Under the pieces are notes generated by a model. The model saw only the letters and a program-made list of their open reading frames with translations, made no database searches and was not told the DNA's origin. From Superficieibacter electus (GTDB taxonomy: Bacteria > Pseudomonadota > Gammaproteobacteria > Enterobacterales > Enterobacteriaceae), in assembly GCF_002915575.1 (NCBI RefSeq), contig NZ_PQGD01000002.1, positions 248,001 to 312,000 on the forward strand: DNA of 64,000 nt. The letters run 5' to 3'. Positions 1-9,937 of the stretch are shown piece after piece (the first letter of the stretch is position 1; every line of letters begins with the position of its first letter). Made by a program: the position numbers and the translations under genes.

Positions 1-797
1 TGGCGGCACTTAAGTTGCTGAAAGACGATGTCGAAAAAGGCCAGCGGGTTCTGACGGCGATCGATACGCTGCAAAGCTGGGTCATGAAGCTGGTACGTCT
101 GGTGATGCAGGTGACGCCGTACGGCGTGCTGGCACTGATGACCAAAGTGGTGGCCGGATCTAACCTTCAGGATATCATCAAGCTCGGGAGCTTTGTTATC
201 GCTTCTTATCTGGGTCTTGCCATCATGTTTGTGGTCCATGGCCTCCTGCTCGGCGTCAACGGCGTCAGCCCGCTGCGCTACTTCCGTAAGGTGTGGCCGG
301 TCCTGACTTTTGCGTTCACCAGCCGCTCCAGCGCCGCAAGCATTCCGCTGAATGTTGAAGCGCAAACGCGTCGTCTGGGTGTGCCGGAGTCTATCGCCAG
401 CTTCTCCGCCTCGTTTGGCGCAACGATCGGGCAAAATGGTTGTGCCGGTCTGTACCCGGCGATGCTGGCGGTAATGGTTGCGCCAACGGTGGGCATTAAT
501 CCGCTGGACCCGATGTGGATTGCCACGCTGGTCGGTATTGTCACGGTAAGTTCCGCAGGCGTAGCGGGCGTAGGCGGCGGTGCCACCTTTGCCGCACTGA
601 TCGTCCTGCCTGCTATGGGGTTGCCGGTTACGCTGGTGGCACTGTTAATTTCCGTAGAGCCGCTGATTGATATGGGCCGCACCGCACTCAACGTAAGTGG
701 TTCGATGACCGCCGGTACGCTGACCAGCCAGTGGCTTAAGCAAACCGATAAAGCCGTTCTGAACAGTGAAGATGAAGTAGAACTGGCGCATCGCTAG
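1..797 (+). CDS. tcyP: L-cystine transporter TcyP, C-terminal part
   Basis: The reading frame is already open at base 3 and ends with TAG at 795-797, giving about 265 residues. Family members have roughly 460, so only the C-terminal half is here. It belongs to the dicarboxylate/amino acid:cation symporter family, and TcyP (YdjN) imports L-cystine across the inner membrane. Visible features are hydrophobic membrane segments, a serine-rich re-entrant loop (SRSSAASIP, coded near 320-350) and the glycine-rich stretch near 555-590. Family and product are assigned from overall similarity to E. coli YdjN and from the neighbours cedA and katE. The start and regulatory region lie outside the window. 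Confidence 0.9.
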   Translation, partial: AALKLLKDDVEKGQRVLTAIDTLQSWVMKLVRLVMQVTPYGVLALMTKVVAGSNLQDIIKLGSFVIASYLGLAIMFVVHGLLLGVNGVSPLRYFRKVWPVLTFAFTSRSSAASIPLNVEAQTRRLGVPESIASFSASFGATIGQNGCAGLYPAMLAVMVAPTVGINPLDPMWIATLVGIVTVSSAGVAGVGGGATFAALIVLPAMGLPVTLVALLISVEPLIDMGRTALNVSGSMTAGTLTSQWLKQTDKAVLNSEDEVELAHR

Positions 798-803
798 TAA
801 CAT

Positions 804-849
804 GCCGGGTACACTGCCCGGCCAATTGCCCTCGCCCGGTTCGCCGGGC
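804..849. terminator. Paired GC-rich hairpins between tcyP and cedA
   Basis: Two short inverted repeats sit back to back after the tcyP stop: GCCGGG (804-809) with CCCGGC (817-822), and GCCCGG (834-839) with CCGGGC (844-849). They separate convergent tcyP and cedA, so they probably end one or both transcripts. Neither has a strong T-run. Confidence 0.45.
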
Positions 850-857
850 ATCGCCAT

Positions 858-1097
858 CTACTCGTCGATTTCACCTTCCTGACGCATCTGCGTTGCCCAG
901 CGCTGGGCGGATTCCGGCACGCTGAATGCCTGTGAGCGGGCAAACTTCTCGCCCATCAGAACAAACGCAACATACTTCCCGCGCAGCAGCCAGACGTCCT
1001 GAAAACCCTCCATCTTCACCGCATGTTCAGGCGGCGCGGGCTCAACACGAGGCACGTAGCTGATGACAGGACGATTTTGTTGTCGAAGCGTTTTCAT
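858..1097 (-). CDS. cedA: Cell division activator CedA
   Basis: A 79-residue basic protein with the CedA signature: an N-terminal LRQQNRPVISYVPRVEPAPP stretch, then the folded domain with VWLLRGKYVAFVLMGE and a C-terminal SAQRWATQ helix. In E. coli CedA counters the lethal over-initiation phenotype of dnaAcos and binds DNA/RNA polymerase. I chose the ATG at 1097 because it gives the family length (80 in E. coli). A GTG at 1112 would add five residues, and neither start has a convincing Shine-Dalgarno. It stands alone on the minus strand, convergent with tcyP and divergent from katE. Confidence 0.85.
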   Translation of the reverse strand: MKTLRQQNRPVISYVPRVEPAPPEHAVKMEGFQDVWLLRGKYVAFVLMGEKFARSQAFSVPESAQRWATQMRQEGEIDE

Positions 1098-1224
1098 AAG
1101 CAGTTCATTCACAAGAGATCACTAACAAAACGCTATGATAGCCGAAATGTCACCCTGACGTCGCGTCAGGTGTGCATTGACTTATCTTCTTTCCCCCTTC
1201 GCCGTGCCTGCCTTTGAGATTGTT

Positions 1225-1232
1225 CTATAGTT
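1225..1232 (+). promoter_or_regulatory. Possible -10 element of the katE promoter
   Basis: CTATAGTT lies about 60 bases before the katE start and resembles the extended -10 (CTATACT) favoured by the stationary-phase sigma factor RpoS, which controls katE in E. coli. No good -35 is positioned upstream, which is common for RpoS promoters. Assignment is by inspection only. Confidence 0.3.
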
Positions 1233-1291
1233 AGAGAGGTTTTTAACCTAAGAACGACCATTTTCAGAGATGAAAACAAGAGGCTTACGCA

Positions 1292-3550
1292 ATGTCGAAA
1301 GATGATAAAAACAGCAAAAATCACCCTTCTCCCGTCCATGATGAAAGAGAAGCGCAGCCGGGTCTGGATTCTCTGGCACCGGCAGATGGTTCGCATCAGC
1401 CGGACCCTAAACCGACCGCACCCGGAGAACAACCTACCGCGCCGGGTAGTTTGAAAGCACCTGATGTCGAAAGTGATAAACTTACCGCGCTGGAAGCCTT
1501 CCGCAAAGGCAGTGAAAACCAGGCATTAACGACCAACCAGGGCGTCAAGATTGCCGACGACCAGAATTCATTGCGCGCCGGCAATCGTGGCCCGACGCTG
1601 CTTGAAGACTTTATTCTGCGCGAAAAAATCACCCACTTTGACCACGAACGTATTCCTGAGCGTATTGTGCATGCCCGCGGTTCTGCCGCGCATGGCTATT
1701 TTCAGCCCTATAAAGATTTGAGTGATATTACGAAAGCTGATTTCCTCAGCGATCCGCAAAAGAAAACCCCGGTATTCGTGCGGTTCTCTACCGTACAGGG
1801 CGGCGCAGGCTCGGCAGATACCGTGCGTGATATTCGCGGCTTTGCCACCAAGTTCTATACCGAGGAAGGGATTTTCGATTTAGTGGGTAATAACACGCCG
1901 GTGTTCTTTATTCAGGACGCCCATAAATTTCCTGACTTTGTGCATGCGGTGAAACCGGAACCACACTGGGCTATTCCGCAGGGCGGTTCAGCGCACGATA
2001 CGTTCTGGGACTATGTTTCACTGCAACCAGAAACGCTGCACAACGTCATCTGGGCGATGTCTGACCGCGGCCTGCCGCGTAGTCTGCGTACTATGGAAGG
2101 CTTTGGCATCCACACCTTCCGCCTTATTAACGCAGATGGAAAGGCGACCTTCGTCCGTTTCCACTGGAAACCGGTGGCGGGTAAAGCGTCGATGGTGTGG
2201 GATGAATCCCAGAAGCTGACAGGCCGCGATCCGGATTTCCACCGCCGTGAGCTGTGGGAGTCTATCGAGGCTGGCGATTACCCTGAATTTGAACTGGGAT
2301 TACAACTGATCCCGGAAGAAGATGAGTTTAAGTTTGACTTTGATTTGCTCGATCCAACCAAACTTATTCCGGAAGAACTGGTACCGGTACAACTGGTTGG
2401 TAAAATGGTGCTGAATCGCAACCCGGATAACTTCTTTGCCGAAAACGAACAGGCCGCTTTCCACCCAGGGCATATTGTTCCGGGGATAGACTTCTCTAAC
2501 GATCCGCTGTTGCAGGGGCGTTTATTCTCTTATACCGATACCCAAATCAGCCGCCTTGGTGGGCCGAATTTCCACGAGATCCCGATTAACCGCCCTACCT
2601 GCCCGTATCATAACTTCCAGCGGGACGGGATGCATCGCATGGATATTGATACCAACCCGGCGAACTACGAACCGAATTCGATTAACGATAACTGGCCGCG
2701 CGAAACGCCACCGGCAGCTAAACGTGGCGGTTTTGAAAGCTATCAGGAACGTGTTGATGGCAATAAAGTGCGCGAGCGCAGCCCGTCATTTGCGGAATAT
2801 TATTCTCACCCGCGCCTGTTCTGGAATAGCCAGACACCGGTCGAGCAGCAACATATCATCGACGCCTACAGCTTCGAACTGGGTAAAGTGAGCCGCCCTT
2901 ATATTCGCGAGCGGGTGGTAGATCATCTGGCCCGTATCGATCTCAAGCTGGCGCAGGGAGTGGCAGAAAACCTGGGTCTGACACTGAGCGATGAACAGCT
3001 CGCCATCACCCCACCAGCAGATGTGAACGGCCTGAAAAAAGATCCCTCATTGAGCCTTTATGCTATCCCCGGCGGCAACGTTAAGGGCCGTGTGGTCGGC
3101 GTATTACTGAACGATAAGGTGAAGGCGGCTGATTTGCTGGCACTGCTAAAAGGGCTGAAAGCGCAAGGCGTGCATGCCAAACTGCTGTATTCCCGAATGG
3201 GTGAAATCAAGGCGGATGACGGTTCGGCGCTGAATATTATGGCAACCTTCGCGGGCGCGCCTTCGCTCACGGTTGATGCGGTGGTAGTTCCTGGCGGCGA
3301 CCTTACCAACCTGAAAGCTAACGGCGATGCGAATTACTATCTGCTGGAAGCCTACAAGCACCTTAAACCCATCGTGCTGGCAGGCGATGCCCGTGAGTTT
3401 AAAACCGTGCTCAATGTCGATGCTCAGGGTGAAGAGGGTATTGTTGAAGCCGACAGTATTTCTGCGGCGACGGTAAAAGAACTGATTACTCTGCTGGCTG
3501 CCCACCGGGTATGGTCACGTAGCAGTAAAATCGCCAGTATTCCGGCGTAA
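1292..3550 (+). CDS. katE: Catalase HPII (KatE)
   Basis: A 752-residue large-subunit catalase that converts hydrogen peroxide to water and oxygen in the cytoplasm (E. coli HPII is 753). After a hydrophilic, proline-rich N-terminal arm of about 75 residues comes the catalase core. It has the heme-distal histidine in [24 protein letters not shown], the asparagine in [10 protein letters not shown], and the proximal-tyrosine region [14 protein letters not shown]. The last 150 or so residues form the flavodoxin/DJ-1-like domain unique to large catalases. The start follows AGAGG at a suitable distance. In E. coli the gene is RpoS dependent. It is followed immediately by a strong hairpin. Confidence 0.97.
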   Translation: MSKDDKNSKNHPSPVHDEREAQPGLDSLAPADGSHQPDPKPTAPGEQPTAPGSLKAPDVESDKLTALEAFRKGSENQALTTNQGVKIADDQNSLRAGNRGPTLLEDFILREKITHFDHERIPERIVHARGSAAHGYFQPYKDLSDITKADFLSDPQKKTPVFVRFSTVQGGAGSADTVRDIRGFATKFYTEEGIFDLVGNNTPVFFIQDAHKFPDFVHAVKPEPHWAIPQGGSAHDTFWDYVSLQPETLHNVIWAMSDRGLPRSLRTMEGFGIHTFRLINADGKATFVRFHWKPVAGKASMVWDESQKLTGRDPDFHRRELWESIEAGDYPEFELGLQLIPEEDEFKFDFDLLDPTKLIPEELVPVQLVGKMVLNRNPDNFFAENEQAAFHPGHIVPGIDFSNDPLLQGRLFSYTDTQISRLGGPNFHEIPINRPTCPYHNFQRDGMHRMDIDTNPANYEPNSINDNWPRETPPAAKRGGFESYQERVDGNKVRERSPSFAEYYSHPRLFWNSQTPVEQQHIIDAYSFELGKVSRPYIRERVVDHLARIDLKLAQGVAENLGLTLSDEQLAITPPADVNGLKKDPSLSLYAIPGGNVKGRVVGVLLNDKVKAADLLALLKGLKAQGVHAKLLYSRMGEIKADDGSALNIMATFAGAPSLTVDAVVVPGGDLTNLKANGDANYYLLEAYKHLKPIVLAGDAREFKTVLNVDAQGEEGIVEADSISAATVKELITLLAAHRVWSRSSKIASIPA

Positions 3551-3553
3551 CAG

Positions 3554-3581
3554 AAGACCGCAGCGCTGGCGCTGCGGTCTT
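3554..3581 (+). terminator. Hairpin after katE
   Basis: A perfect 13-bp inverted repeat, AAGACCGCAGCGC (3554-3566) and GCGCTGCGGTCTT (3569-3581), begins four bases after the katE stop codon. There is no long T-run, so it may act as a terminator or as an mRNA-stabilising end. Confidence 0.7.
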
Positions 3582-3612
3582 AACTCGCTGACAACGTTAC
3601 ACCGTGGCCTTT

Positions 3613-3806
3613 TGCCTGGCGGCGCTTCGCTTGCGCAGGCCTACGTGTTATGGACAACCTGTTGAAGTTGAATAACCGGTATGACTGACAAATGTTATTC
3701 CGTCGCACCTTGCCTGGCGGCGCTTCGCTTGCGCAGGCCTACGTGTTATGGACAACGCCTGATATTGATAACGTCATAGGCCGGGTAAGGCGAAGCCGCC
3801 ACCCGG
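3613..3806. repeat. BIME/REP cluster with a perfect 46-bp direct repeat
   Basis: Bases 3613-3658 and 3711-3756 are identical over 46 bp, spaced 98 bp apart. Each carries the REP core GCCTGGCGGCGCTTCGCTTG. A third, oppositely oriented REP unit (GGCCGGGTAAGGCGAAGCCG) follows at about 3778-3806. This fits a bacterial interspersed mosaic element filling the gap between convergent katE and chbG. Such elements bind gyrase, Pol I or IHF and can stabilise mRNA. Confidence 0.85.
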
Positions 3807-3845
3807 CATTACGGCGCAACATAGCATTCGCTACGGTCTTCTCTT

Positions 3846-4604
3846 CTACAGGTCGCTAAAGTTCCCCAGTCTGAATCCCCGAGCTTTCACCGCCGCTTTC
3901 AGTGAAGGCGCAGTCAGCACGTCAAGCTCGTCCAGACGCGGATAGCAATACTGGCTTTGCTGGAGGGGTTTATCAACCAGTCCCGGATGACACATAATTT
4001 CGATCGACCGCTCGTCGCGAGTAACAGCGTTGTCCAGAATGTCCAAGAAAAACGCTTCCTGCACGTTTTCGGCATAGAAATTACTGGCAAAGCTATCGCT
4101 GCTACGCTCGTCGGTGAGGGCAATCTGGTTTTGTTCCACCACCTCACGATCGATGCGAACCGGCAAGCCTTTATCATGCGCGAACTTCGCTACGACGGCA
4201 TACACTTGCGGGATCAAATGCACGTGGTGATGGCTGTCAATATGCGTTGGCGCGCGGCCAAAAACATCTAAAAAGCGCTGATACTGACAAGCCAGTTCAC
4301 ATTCTACGTCTTCAGTACTCAATGCGCCCTGCTCCGCTACCTCCCACACCCATTTACCAAACTTACCGTCGCGAGCAAGCGACGGCATGTTGGTCAAAGG
4401 GCAACCAAAGCTAAGCACAAAATGTAGCCCTACACCCAGTTGCGGGACGCTTGTGCTGAGTTCTGCGCCGTGCTCGATCGCGGGCGCGTTCATCATTGCC
4501 GTCGTGGATGTCACCACGCCATGACGGGCGGCCTCAATGATGCCGTAGTTTACCCCTTTGCTTAAACCAAAGTCGTCGGCGTTAACAATCAATAAACGTT
4601 GCAC
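3846..4604 (-). CDS. chbG: Chitooligosaccharide deacetylase ChbG
   Basis: A 252-residue YdjC-fold metal-dependent deacetylase. It removes one acetyl group from chitobiose-6-P/chitotriose-6-P, which allows ChbR induction and hydrolysis by ChbF. Visible motifs are the N-terminal NADDFG metal-binding aspartates, DSHHHVH in the middle and EIMCHPG near the C-terminus. The GTG at 4604 is chosen because AAGGAGG precedes it at ideal spacing; it gives the same length as recalled for the Salmonella protein, and the in-frame extension to 4658 lacks such a site. Last gene of chbBCARFG, 25 bases after chbF. Sequence divergence from E. coli ChbG is larger than for its neighbours. Confidence 0.93.
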   Translation of the reverse strand: MQRLLIVNADDFGLSKGVNYGIIEAARHGVVTSTTAMMNAPAIEHGAELSTSVPQLGVGLHFVLSFGCPLTNMPSLARDGKFGKWVWEVAEQGALSTEDVECELACQYQRFLDVFGRAPTHIDSHHHVHLIPQVYAVVAKFAHDKGLPVRIDREVVEQNQIALTDERSSDSFASNFYAENVQEAFFLDILDNAVTRDERSIEIMCHPGLVDKPLQQSQYCYPRLDELDVLTAPSLKAAVKARGFRLGNFSDL

Positions 4605-4629
4605 GAGGTGCCTCCTTTCTTTCACACAG

Positions 4630-5970
4630 TTATTTAAGTGCAGCGATGGCCTTCGCAAACCGGGGCAGATGCTCCTGATGCGCCAGTAGCAATTCCTGAA
4701 TTAATACTTGCGCATCAGTATCGGAGCGCATTAACGGGTTCAGGTTGAGTGCCAACAACGCATCATTAAATTCGCCGCTCAGTGCCGCCTTGCTTGCCGC
4801 AATCTCAAAGCACTTAATGGAGTGGATCAGACCCAACACATTTTCGTCAAAATGGGTAATGCGTGGGTGTGGCGTCGCCCCGTTGCGCCCCAGCAGGCAG
4901 GTCATCTCGACCGTCCAGTCGTGCGGGATATTCTGCACGCATCCCTGATGCGGAATATTGATGTAGTGCTCGGTTTGCTTATCATTGTAAATGGCGTTAA
5001 TGACTTCACACGCTGCGTCAGAGTAGTATGCCCCACCGCGCTGTTCCAGTTCCGCCGGCTTAACATTGAGGTTTGGATCTTTATATAATTCAAAAAGCTG
5101 TTTTTCGAGCTGCTGTACGACCTGAGCCCGCGCCCCGCCTTTGTAAAACTCACCTATTTCGATTGCCAGCATTTCTTTATGCTTGAAGTAATACTGCAAA
5201 TAAGAACACGGCAGCAGATTGAGCGCGCGGATAAGCCCTTCATTAAACGGCAGGCCAAAAATGTTCTTAACGGTTCTGGCGGTCAGAGTACCGGAGGCCA
5301 CACCGTCGATCAGTTCCGCAAAGCGCGACTGACCGTTAACCAGCACCTCTTTAACAAAGACCATGTGGTTCAGACCAAACAGATCGATGGACAGATCGTC
5401 GCTCTCTTCCAGTTTCAGGACATCGCGAATGAACATTTTCATGCCAACAGGCACGTTACACACGCCGATAAAACGTCTGAAATTGGTGTGGCGGTATACC
5501 GCTTCGGTCACCATACCCGCCGGGTTGGTGAAGTTAACAATCCACGCGTTCGGGCAAATTTCTTCAACGTCTTTAATAATATCGAAAATGACCGGAATGG
5601 TACGTAGCCCTTTAAACAGGCCACCAGCGCCGTTAGTTTCCTGTCCCAGATAGCCATGGCTCAGCGGAATACGCTCGTCTTTTTCGCGTGCTTTCAACTG
5701 ACCAACGCGCAGTTGCGTCGTCACGAAATCAGCCCCCTGCAACGCCTGACGGCGGTCCAGCGTTTTATAGACCTTAAGCGGTACCCCAGCTTTTTCTACC
5801 ATCCTTTGACAAAGGTTATGAATAATATCCAGCTTCTCCCGGCCTTCTTCTACATCCACCAGCCACAATTCACTTACGGGCAGTTCATTATAACGTTTAA
5901 TAAAGCCTTCGAGTAATTCCGGCGTATAACTACTGCCGCCACCAATGGTGACAACTTTTAATGTTTTCAT
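4630..5970 (-). CDS. chbF: 6-phospho-beta-glucosidase / diacetylchitobiose-6-phosphate hydrolase ChbF
   Basis: A 446-residue glycoside hydrolase family 4 enzyme (E. coli 450). It needs NAD+ and a divalent metal and hydrolyses deacetylated chitobiose-6-phosphate in the cytoplasm. Visible are the N-terminal dinucleotide-binding loop (GGGSSYTPEL, residues 10-19), NFTNPAG with the following VCNVP cysteine that helps hold the metal, FGLNHM and GGARAQ. It lies between chbR and chbG in the operon and probably shares the promoter upstream of chbB. Confidence 0.95.
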   Translation of the reverse strand: MKTLKVVTIGGGSSYTPELLEGFIKRYNELPVSELWLVDVEEGREKLDIIHNLCQRMVEKAGVPLKVYKTLDRRQALQGADFVTTQLRVGQLKAREKDERIPLSHGYLGQETNGAGGLFKGLRTIPVIFDIIKDVEEICPNAWIVNFTNPAGMVTEAVYRHTNFRRFIGVCNVPVGMKMFIRDVLKLEESDDLSIDLFGLNHMVFVKEVLVNGQSRFAELIDGVASGTLTARTVKNIFGLPFNEGLIRALNLLPCSYLQYYFKHKEMLAIEIGEFYKGGARAQVVQQLEKQLFELYKDPNLNVKPAELEQRGGAYYSDAACEVINAIYNDKQTEHYINIPHQGCVQNIPHDWTVEMTCLLGRNGATPHPRITHFDENVLGLIHSIKCFEIAASKAALSGEFNDALLALNLNPLMRSDTDAQVLIQELLLAHQEHLPRFAKAIAALK

Positions 5971-6064
5971 ATAATCTCCCTTCCAGTAAATGATTATTTA
6001 CATACATCATTTAGCAGAATCATTTTTGATAAATTGATAATTAAAAATTATGCAGCGTTTTTCA

Positions 6065-6877
6065 TTAACCGCCACAAAACTGTTTGCGATATGAACCCGG
6101 GGTAAACGAGGTTAATTTTTTAAACGTCTTAATAAAAATACAGGGGCTACTAAACCCGGAATCAAACGCGATATCAGCAACCGAAAAATTGGTCGTTTCC
6201 AGTTGCTTTTTACAGAAATTAATTCTGATTTCATTAATGATTTGTACCGGCGTTTTGTTGTAGTACTTTTGCGTAGAGCGCGTGAGATAAGCCTGGCTTT
6301 TACCGGAAATCGCAATCATCTTCTCCAGCGCATTCTCACCAAACATGGCCTTATCATGCATTTCTTTCACGGTGCGTCGGAGCCAGACGGGGATATCATC
6401 ATCCTCAACCTGCTCTTTATAATGCTGTAGACGATTAACAATGTAGAACGTTAACAGCTTATTGAATTCATCAAATTCATTATCACGAAAATCGAGTGAC
6501 GCAATAACCGATTCAAGATAAGTGAGAAATTCCTTCTTAATATGATACTTCTGAGATGCAACAAAACAAAAGGGTAACAAATACAGGTAATGCTCATCAA
6601 AAAAGGAACGGCTGATCCCCATATTTAAAATACGCGTCATGCCGAATTCATAAAACGTTTGATGATGCGAGCCGATGGGGATAAAGACGAAATCCCCTCG
6701 TTCGAGCAATACCCGTTTACCATTGATTTCCTGATAGCAGCTGCCCGTCAGAACAATGGTAAACTCGTAGTAATCGTGCTGATGTAACCCACTGACGCTC
6801 TCAACTTTATCAAAAATGAACATATGAAAATCTTCACTGTTCAAAAATTGACTTGCGCGTACCGTTTTGATTTCCAT
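6065..6877 (-). CDS. chbR: Transcriptional regulator ChbR (AraC family)
   Basis: A 270-residue dual regulator of the chb operon (E. coli 280). The N-terminal half is a cupin sensor domain with histidines in [11 protein letters not shown]. The C-terminal 100 residues are an AraC/XylS DNA-binding domain with two helix-turn-helix units, ending in a signature [23 protein letters not shown] region (coded near 6085-6160). It represses without inducer and activates with chitobiose-6-P derivatives. The ATG at 6877 follows an AGGAG site. Lower GC than its neighbours. Confidence 0.94.
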   Translation of the reverse strand: MEIKTVRASQFLNSEDFHMFIFDKVESVSGLHQHDYYEFTIVLTGSCYQEINGKRVLLERGDFVFIPIGSHHQTFYEFGMTRILNMGISRSFFDEHYLYLLPFCFVASQKYHIKKEFLTYLESVIASLDFRDNEFDEFNKLLTFYIVNRLQHYKEQVEDDDIPVWLRRTVKEMHDKAMFGENALEKMIAISGKSQAYLTRSTQKYYNKTPVQIINEIRINFCKKQLETTNFSVADIAFDSGFSSPCIFIKTFKKLTSFTPGSYRKQFCGG

Positions 6878-6908
6878 CGCACTCTCCTGTTACCCGGCTT
6901 TCCCAAGC

Positions 6909-7256
6909 CTATTGCATTTTCTCATGCAGCTCAATGAGCTCGGCGATAAGCTCACGGGCAAGCATAGAGGTCATGAGATGGTCCTGAGCATGCACCAGTA
7001 CCAGACTAACTTTCATTATGCCCTGACCTTGATCGCTCTCAATGAGCTGTGTCTGAACACGATGCGCCTCATTAAGGGCCAGCCGGGATTGCGCCATCAG
7101 CTCGTTGGCCGCGATAAAATCACCCTCTTTCGCTTTTTTCAACGCGGCATAAGCCTGACTGCGGGCAGAGCCTGAGTTGATAATCAGCCCCATGACTACC
7201 TCTTCCAGTTCTTCGGCTGCGGTATCCGCCTCAGTGATCTCTTCCAAATCAAACAT
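6909..7256 (-). CDS. chbA: PTS chitobiose-specific EIIA component ChbA
   Basis: A 115-residue Lac-family EIIA. It takes a phosphoryl group from HPr and passes it to ChbB during uptake of N,N'-diacetylchitobiose. The phosphorylated histidine is His89 in LVLVHAQDHLM, matching E. coli numbering. The all-helical fold forms a trimer. It sits between chbC and chbR, with about 50 bases before it and 30 after it. Confidence 0.96.
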   Translation of the reverse strand: MFDLEEITEADTAAEELEEVVMGLIINSGSARSQAYAALKKAKEGDFIAANELMAQSRLALNEAHRVQTQLIESDQGQGIMKVSLVLVHAQDHLMTSMLARELIAELIELHEKMQ

Positions 7257-7306
7257 ACAAACTTTCCTTTAAGCAACGAGCGGAGTGTCCTCCGCTCCGG
7301 TGGAGA

Positions 7307-8665
7307 TTAGAACGACAGCGCGTTACGGATGTCTTCTTCGCTTTCTTCTTCCTCAATGACCGTCTGGGCTTTGTTGGAGATGATCACGAAAGGCAGATAG
7401 AACAGCGTCGCCACGCCCAGGTTAAACAGGGCCAGAATCAGCGCACCAATACTACCGTTTGAGTTAAAGAACGCACCCAGTCCAGGCGGCATTGTCCATG
7501 GCGCGAAATTGGTTGACGGTGGGATCAGGCCCAGTGAATAGGCCGCCAGTGTGATACCTGCCAGAATAGGCTGGATCAGCACAAAGGGGATCATCATCAA
7601 TGGGTTCATGATGATCGGCATACCGAACAGAATCGGTTCATTGATATTGAACAGACCTGACGGCAGCGCCAGCTTCGCTACCTGGCGGTGATCCGCGCGT
7701 CGTGAAGCGATGAAAATCGCCAGAATAAGACCTAATGTGGCCCCCGTACCGCCAAGGAAAATGTACGATTCCAGCATCGGTCCGGTCCAGAAATGGAAAG
7801 TTTTACCGGCAGCAATCGCCGCATCAACCGACCCATACTGGGTATAGGTCGCCATATTTTCCATGCCCCATGGGCCAAGAATACCGCTGTTCAGCGCCGT
7901 CAACGCCAGTCCACCGTGAACACCAAAGAACCACAGCAGCGCGTTAAACACCACATAAGCCCAGCCTACGACGCTCCCCATTGAGGCCAGCGGTTTAGAA
8001 ACGCTGTCCATGATAATCTGGTGGAAATTGCTGCCGATGAGTGTCAGTCCCCAGGCGACAAAACCCATAATGAGCAGAATAATAAAACCTGGAATCAGGG
8101 CGGAAAACGAGCGCGAAACTGATGCAGGCACGCTATCCGGCAATTTGATGACCCAGTTACGGCGCACGATAAAGGTAAAGATCTCAGCGACCACCAGCCC
8201 GATGATAATACCGGAAATGATGTTCTGCCCGCCCAGCCAGTTCGCACCGACGGCATACGCCTCTCCAACAGCAAAAGGGGTGACTGTCATAAAAGAAGCA
8301 ATAGACAGCAAACCTGCTGCCAGCGGGTCAACTTTACGTTCCTCGGCCAGCGCCATCCCGATAAAGAACGGCGTCATCAGCGACATAATACCCAGCGTAC
8401 CGTTATAAACGCTGCCACCAATGACCTTAAAGCCTTCTAATGTTTGAATAGTTGAAGCATCCAGACGGATGCCTAAGGAGTAAAAAAATGAACCCTCACC
8501 AAAACTCAAGAATACATTATTAATCAGAACAAACATTGCGCCTGCAAGCGTTAATGGCATTAAGCGAATAAAGCCATTTTTAATCGCATTAACATGCACC
8601 TGCTTGCCTAATTTCACAGCAAAGGGCAAAAGTACCTTCTCGAGTGAATCTATAGCTTTGCTCAT
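7307..8665 (-). CDS. chbC: PTS chitobiose-specific EIIC permease ChbC
   Basis: A 452-residue membrane permease of the Lac/cellobiose EIIC family, identical in length to E. coli ChbC. It carries N,N'-diacetylchitobiose across the inner membrane while it is phosphorylated. Many hydrophobic segments are visible, with the conserved substrate-site region [10 protein letters not shown] at about residues 335-345. The ATG at 8665 ([15 protein letters not shown]) aligns with the known start; the frame extends upstream to 8689 but that part overlaps the ChiX-binding spacer. Expression is set by the small RNA acting on that spacer. Confidence 0.95.
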   Translation of the reverse strand: MSKAIDSLEKVLLPFAVKLGKQVHVNAIKNGFIRLMPLTLAGAMFVLINNVFLSFGEGSFFYSLGIRLDASTIQTLEGFKVIGGSVYNGTLGIMSLMTPFFIGMALAEERKVDPLAAGLLSIASFMTVTPFAVGEAYAVGANWLGGQNIISGIIIGLVVAEIFTFIVRRNWVIKLPDSVPASVSRSFSALIPGFIILLIMGFVAWGLTLIGSNFHQIIMDSVSKPLASMGSVVGWAYVVFNALLWFFGVHGGLALTALNSGILGPWGMENMATYTQYGSVDAAIAAGKTFHFWTGPMLESYIFLGGTGATLGLILAIFIASRRADHRQVAKLALPSGLFNINEPILFGMPIIMNPLMMIPFVLIQPILAGITLAAYSLGLIPPSTNFAPWTMPPGLGAFFNSNGSIGALILALFNLGVATLFYLPFVIISNKAQTVIEEEESEEDIRNALSF

Positions 8666-8746
8666 ACATAACATCCTATAATGCCGCAATAGAATATTGC
8701 GGCGCTGAAATATGAAATTACTCTTTGACGGGAAAAATAAATAAAA
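8666..8746 (-). promoter_or_regulatory. chbB-chbC spacer: ChiX small-RNA target ('RNA trap')
   Basis: The + strand at 8712-8732 matches the ChiX (MicM/RybC) segment AUGAAAUUCCUCUUUGACGGG at all but one position, as I remember that RNA. The chb mRNA, read from the minus strand, is therefore nearly perfectly complementary to ChiX. In E. coli and Salmonella this spacer acts as a decoy: once induced it titrates ChiX and relieves silencing of chitoporin. A hairpin (8683-8703, arms GCCGCAATA/TATTGCGGC) lies between the pairing site and the chbC start. Confidence 0.8.
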
Positions 8747-9067
8747 TTAATGTACTGCTGCTTTTTTTATCGCTGCGACGGCGGATTTCAATACCCCCAG
8801 ACCGTCGACTTTTCCATACAGAATCGAGTCAATAACCTCAATGGGTTTGTTCGGCACGACATTTTTAATGTCTGATAACATATAAGCAATTTGCGGCCCG
8901 AGTAAAATAACATCAGCTTCAGGCCCTTTATCTGCTGCCAGTGATTCAGGAAAAGCTTCAATGGTTACCGGCACTTCATATTTTTCTGCCTGAGCACGCA
9001 TTTTTGATACCAACAGAGAAGTGGACATCCCTGCGGAGCAAAATAAATAGATTTTTTTCTTCTCCAT
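8747..9067 (-). CDS. chbB: PTS chitobiose-specific EIIB component ChbB
   Basis: A 106-residue Lac-family EIIB, same length as in E. coli. The phosphorylated cysteine is Cys10 in [13 protein letters not shown], followed by the P-loop-like segment typical of this fold. It passes phosphate from ChbA to the incoming sugar held by ChbC. The ATG at 9067 has GGAGGG just upstream; the open frame to 9166 is leader. First gene of chbBCARFG. Confidence 0.96.
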   Translation of the reverse strand: MEKKKIYLFCSAGMSTSLLVSKMRAQAEKYEVPVTIEAFPESLAADKGPEADVILLGPQIAYMLSDIKNVVPNKPIEVIDSILYGKVDGLGVLKSAVAAIKKAAVH

Positions 9068-9091
9068 AAAACCCTCCATAATTTTACGAAC

Positions 9092-9115
9092 AATTTTTGT
9101 ACGGCGAATTATTAA
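9092..9115 (-). promoter_or_regulatory. NagC-like operator, promoter-proximal (chb)
   Basis: An AT-rich stretch around ACGGCGAATTATTAA resembles the NagC/Mlc consensus (A/T flanks around a central CG-rich core). It lies about 25-50 bases before the chbB start. The E. coli chb operon has two NagC sites that form a repression loop; this would be the downstream one. Assigned by eye. Confidence 0.5.
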
Positions 9116-9260
9116 TCTCGCTTTGTCGTCGATGGCAATTCTAAATAATATTGTTTTGCCTGACATAAGTATACGAGGTTCTACTGGACGGTGATAATGC
9201 CTGAGGCACTTGAATTGTCTCTCATTGACCTGTTGCCTTGATGCCCCTCACATTTTGGCC

Positions 9261-9283
9261 AAATAATTCGCGCGATTAAAAAA
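9261..9283 (-). promoter_or_regulatory. NagC-like operator, upstream (chb)
   Basis: ATAATTCGCGCGATTAAAA fits the NagC consensus better than the proximal site. The centre-to-centre distance between the two sites is about 168 bp, or roughly 16 helical turns, compatible with looping. It lies between the osmE terminator and chbB. Confidence 0.55.
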
Positions 9284-9301
9284 GAATTTCCTGCACAAAA
9301 A

Positions 9302-9325
9302 GAAACCGGCTCAGGGGCCGGTTTC
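9302..9325 (-). terminator. Terminator of osmE
   Basis: The inverted repeat GAAACCGGC (9302-9310) / GCCGGTTTC (9317-9325) is followed on the minus strand by TTTTT. It lies about 30 bases after the osmE stop codon: a standard intrinsic terminator separating osmE from the chb regulatory region. Confidence 0.85.
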
Positions 9326-9352
9326 TTCGTTGTCTCAGGCAGAGAAAGGATA

Positions 9353-9694
9353 TTACTGCTTCGGAGCCTGCGGATCGGTATCGTACTCAGCACAGGTCTG
9401 GTAACCAGAGTTGAGCACCCGGCCGGTATCATCAAGCGCGACAAAATAAGTTTCTGTTTTACCATCGCGTTGACCCAGGATATAGGTCTGGCAGGTACCA
9501 CGGGCATGGACCATGGACACTTCAGAAGAAGGGCGGCCTGCAATCTGCTGTACCTGCTGGCGCGTCATCCCTTTCTTAATATCTTTTACTACCGGCTGTG
9601 TAAATTGGTCTTTGGTACGATCGTAAGCCGTACACCCTGCCAACATAGTCAGTACTGCCGCTGCACTTAAAATTCCTGCTACATTCTTGTTCAT
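9353..9694 (-). CDS. osmE: Osmotically inducible lipoprotein OsmE
   Basis: A 113-residue lipoprotein (E. coli 112). The signal peptide ends in the lipobox LAGC, with the lipidated cysteine at residue 21. The mature part is a SmpA/OmlA (BamE-like) domain with [12 protein letters not shown] as its hallmark helix. In E. coli it responds to osmolarity and growth phase and is made under RpoS. Its exact role is unknown. The gene is monocistronic, ending in the hairpin at 9302-9325, and divergent from nadE across a 243-bp spacer. Confidence 0.95.
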   Translation of the reverse strand: MNKNVAGILSAAAVLTMLAGCTAYDRTKDQFTQPVVKDIKKGMTRQQVQQIAGRPSSEVSMVHARGTCQTYILGQRDGKTETYFVALDDTGRVLNSGYQTCAEYDTDPQAPKQ

Positions 9695-9937
9695 ATTCCG
9701 TCCTCTTGTTTATCAGCGTGTTATAAGCCTGGAATAGATATCCGGATTTTTCAACCTACATGAGAAAATCCTCTGTCTTTCGGAAATATCCTTAAAAAAC
9801 AGCGGATGAGGGCGAAAATGCACCAATCACCCTCCTCTGGCGGCTCAATTCTTGTCGTTTTACCGCTGAAGAGGTAGGTTTAAGGTATCGTCCAGAAATG
9901 TCGATGACATAACTGAATTTACTTACGGGGGGGTGAC

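Noticed and set aside
3613-3756. Direct repeats considered as a CRISPR array
   Set aside because: Only two copies, a 98-bp period and a clear REP core; no spacer series or cas genes. It is a BIME.
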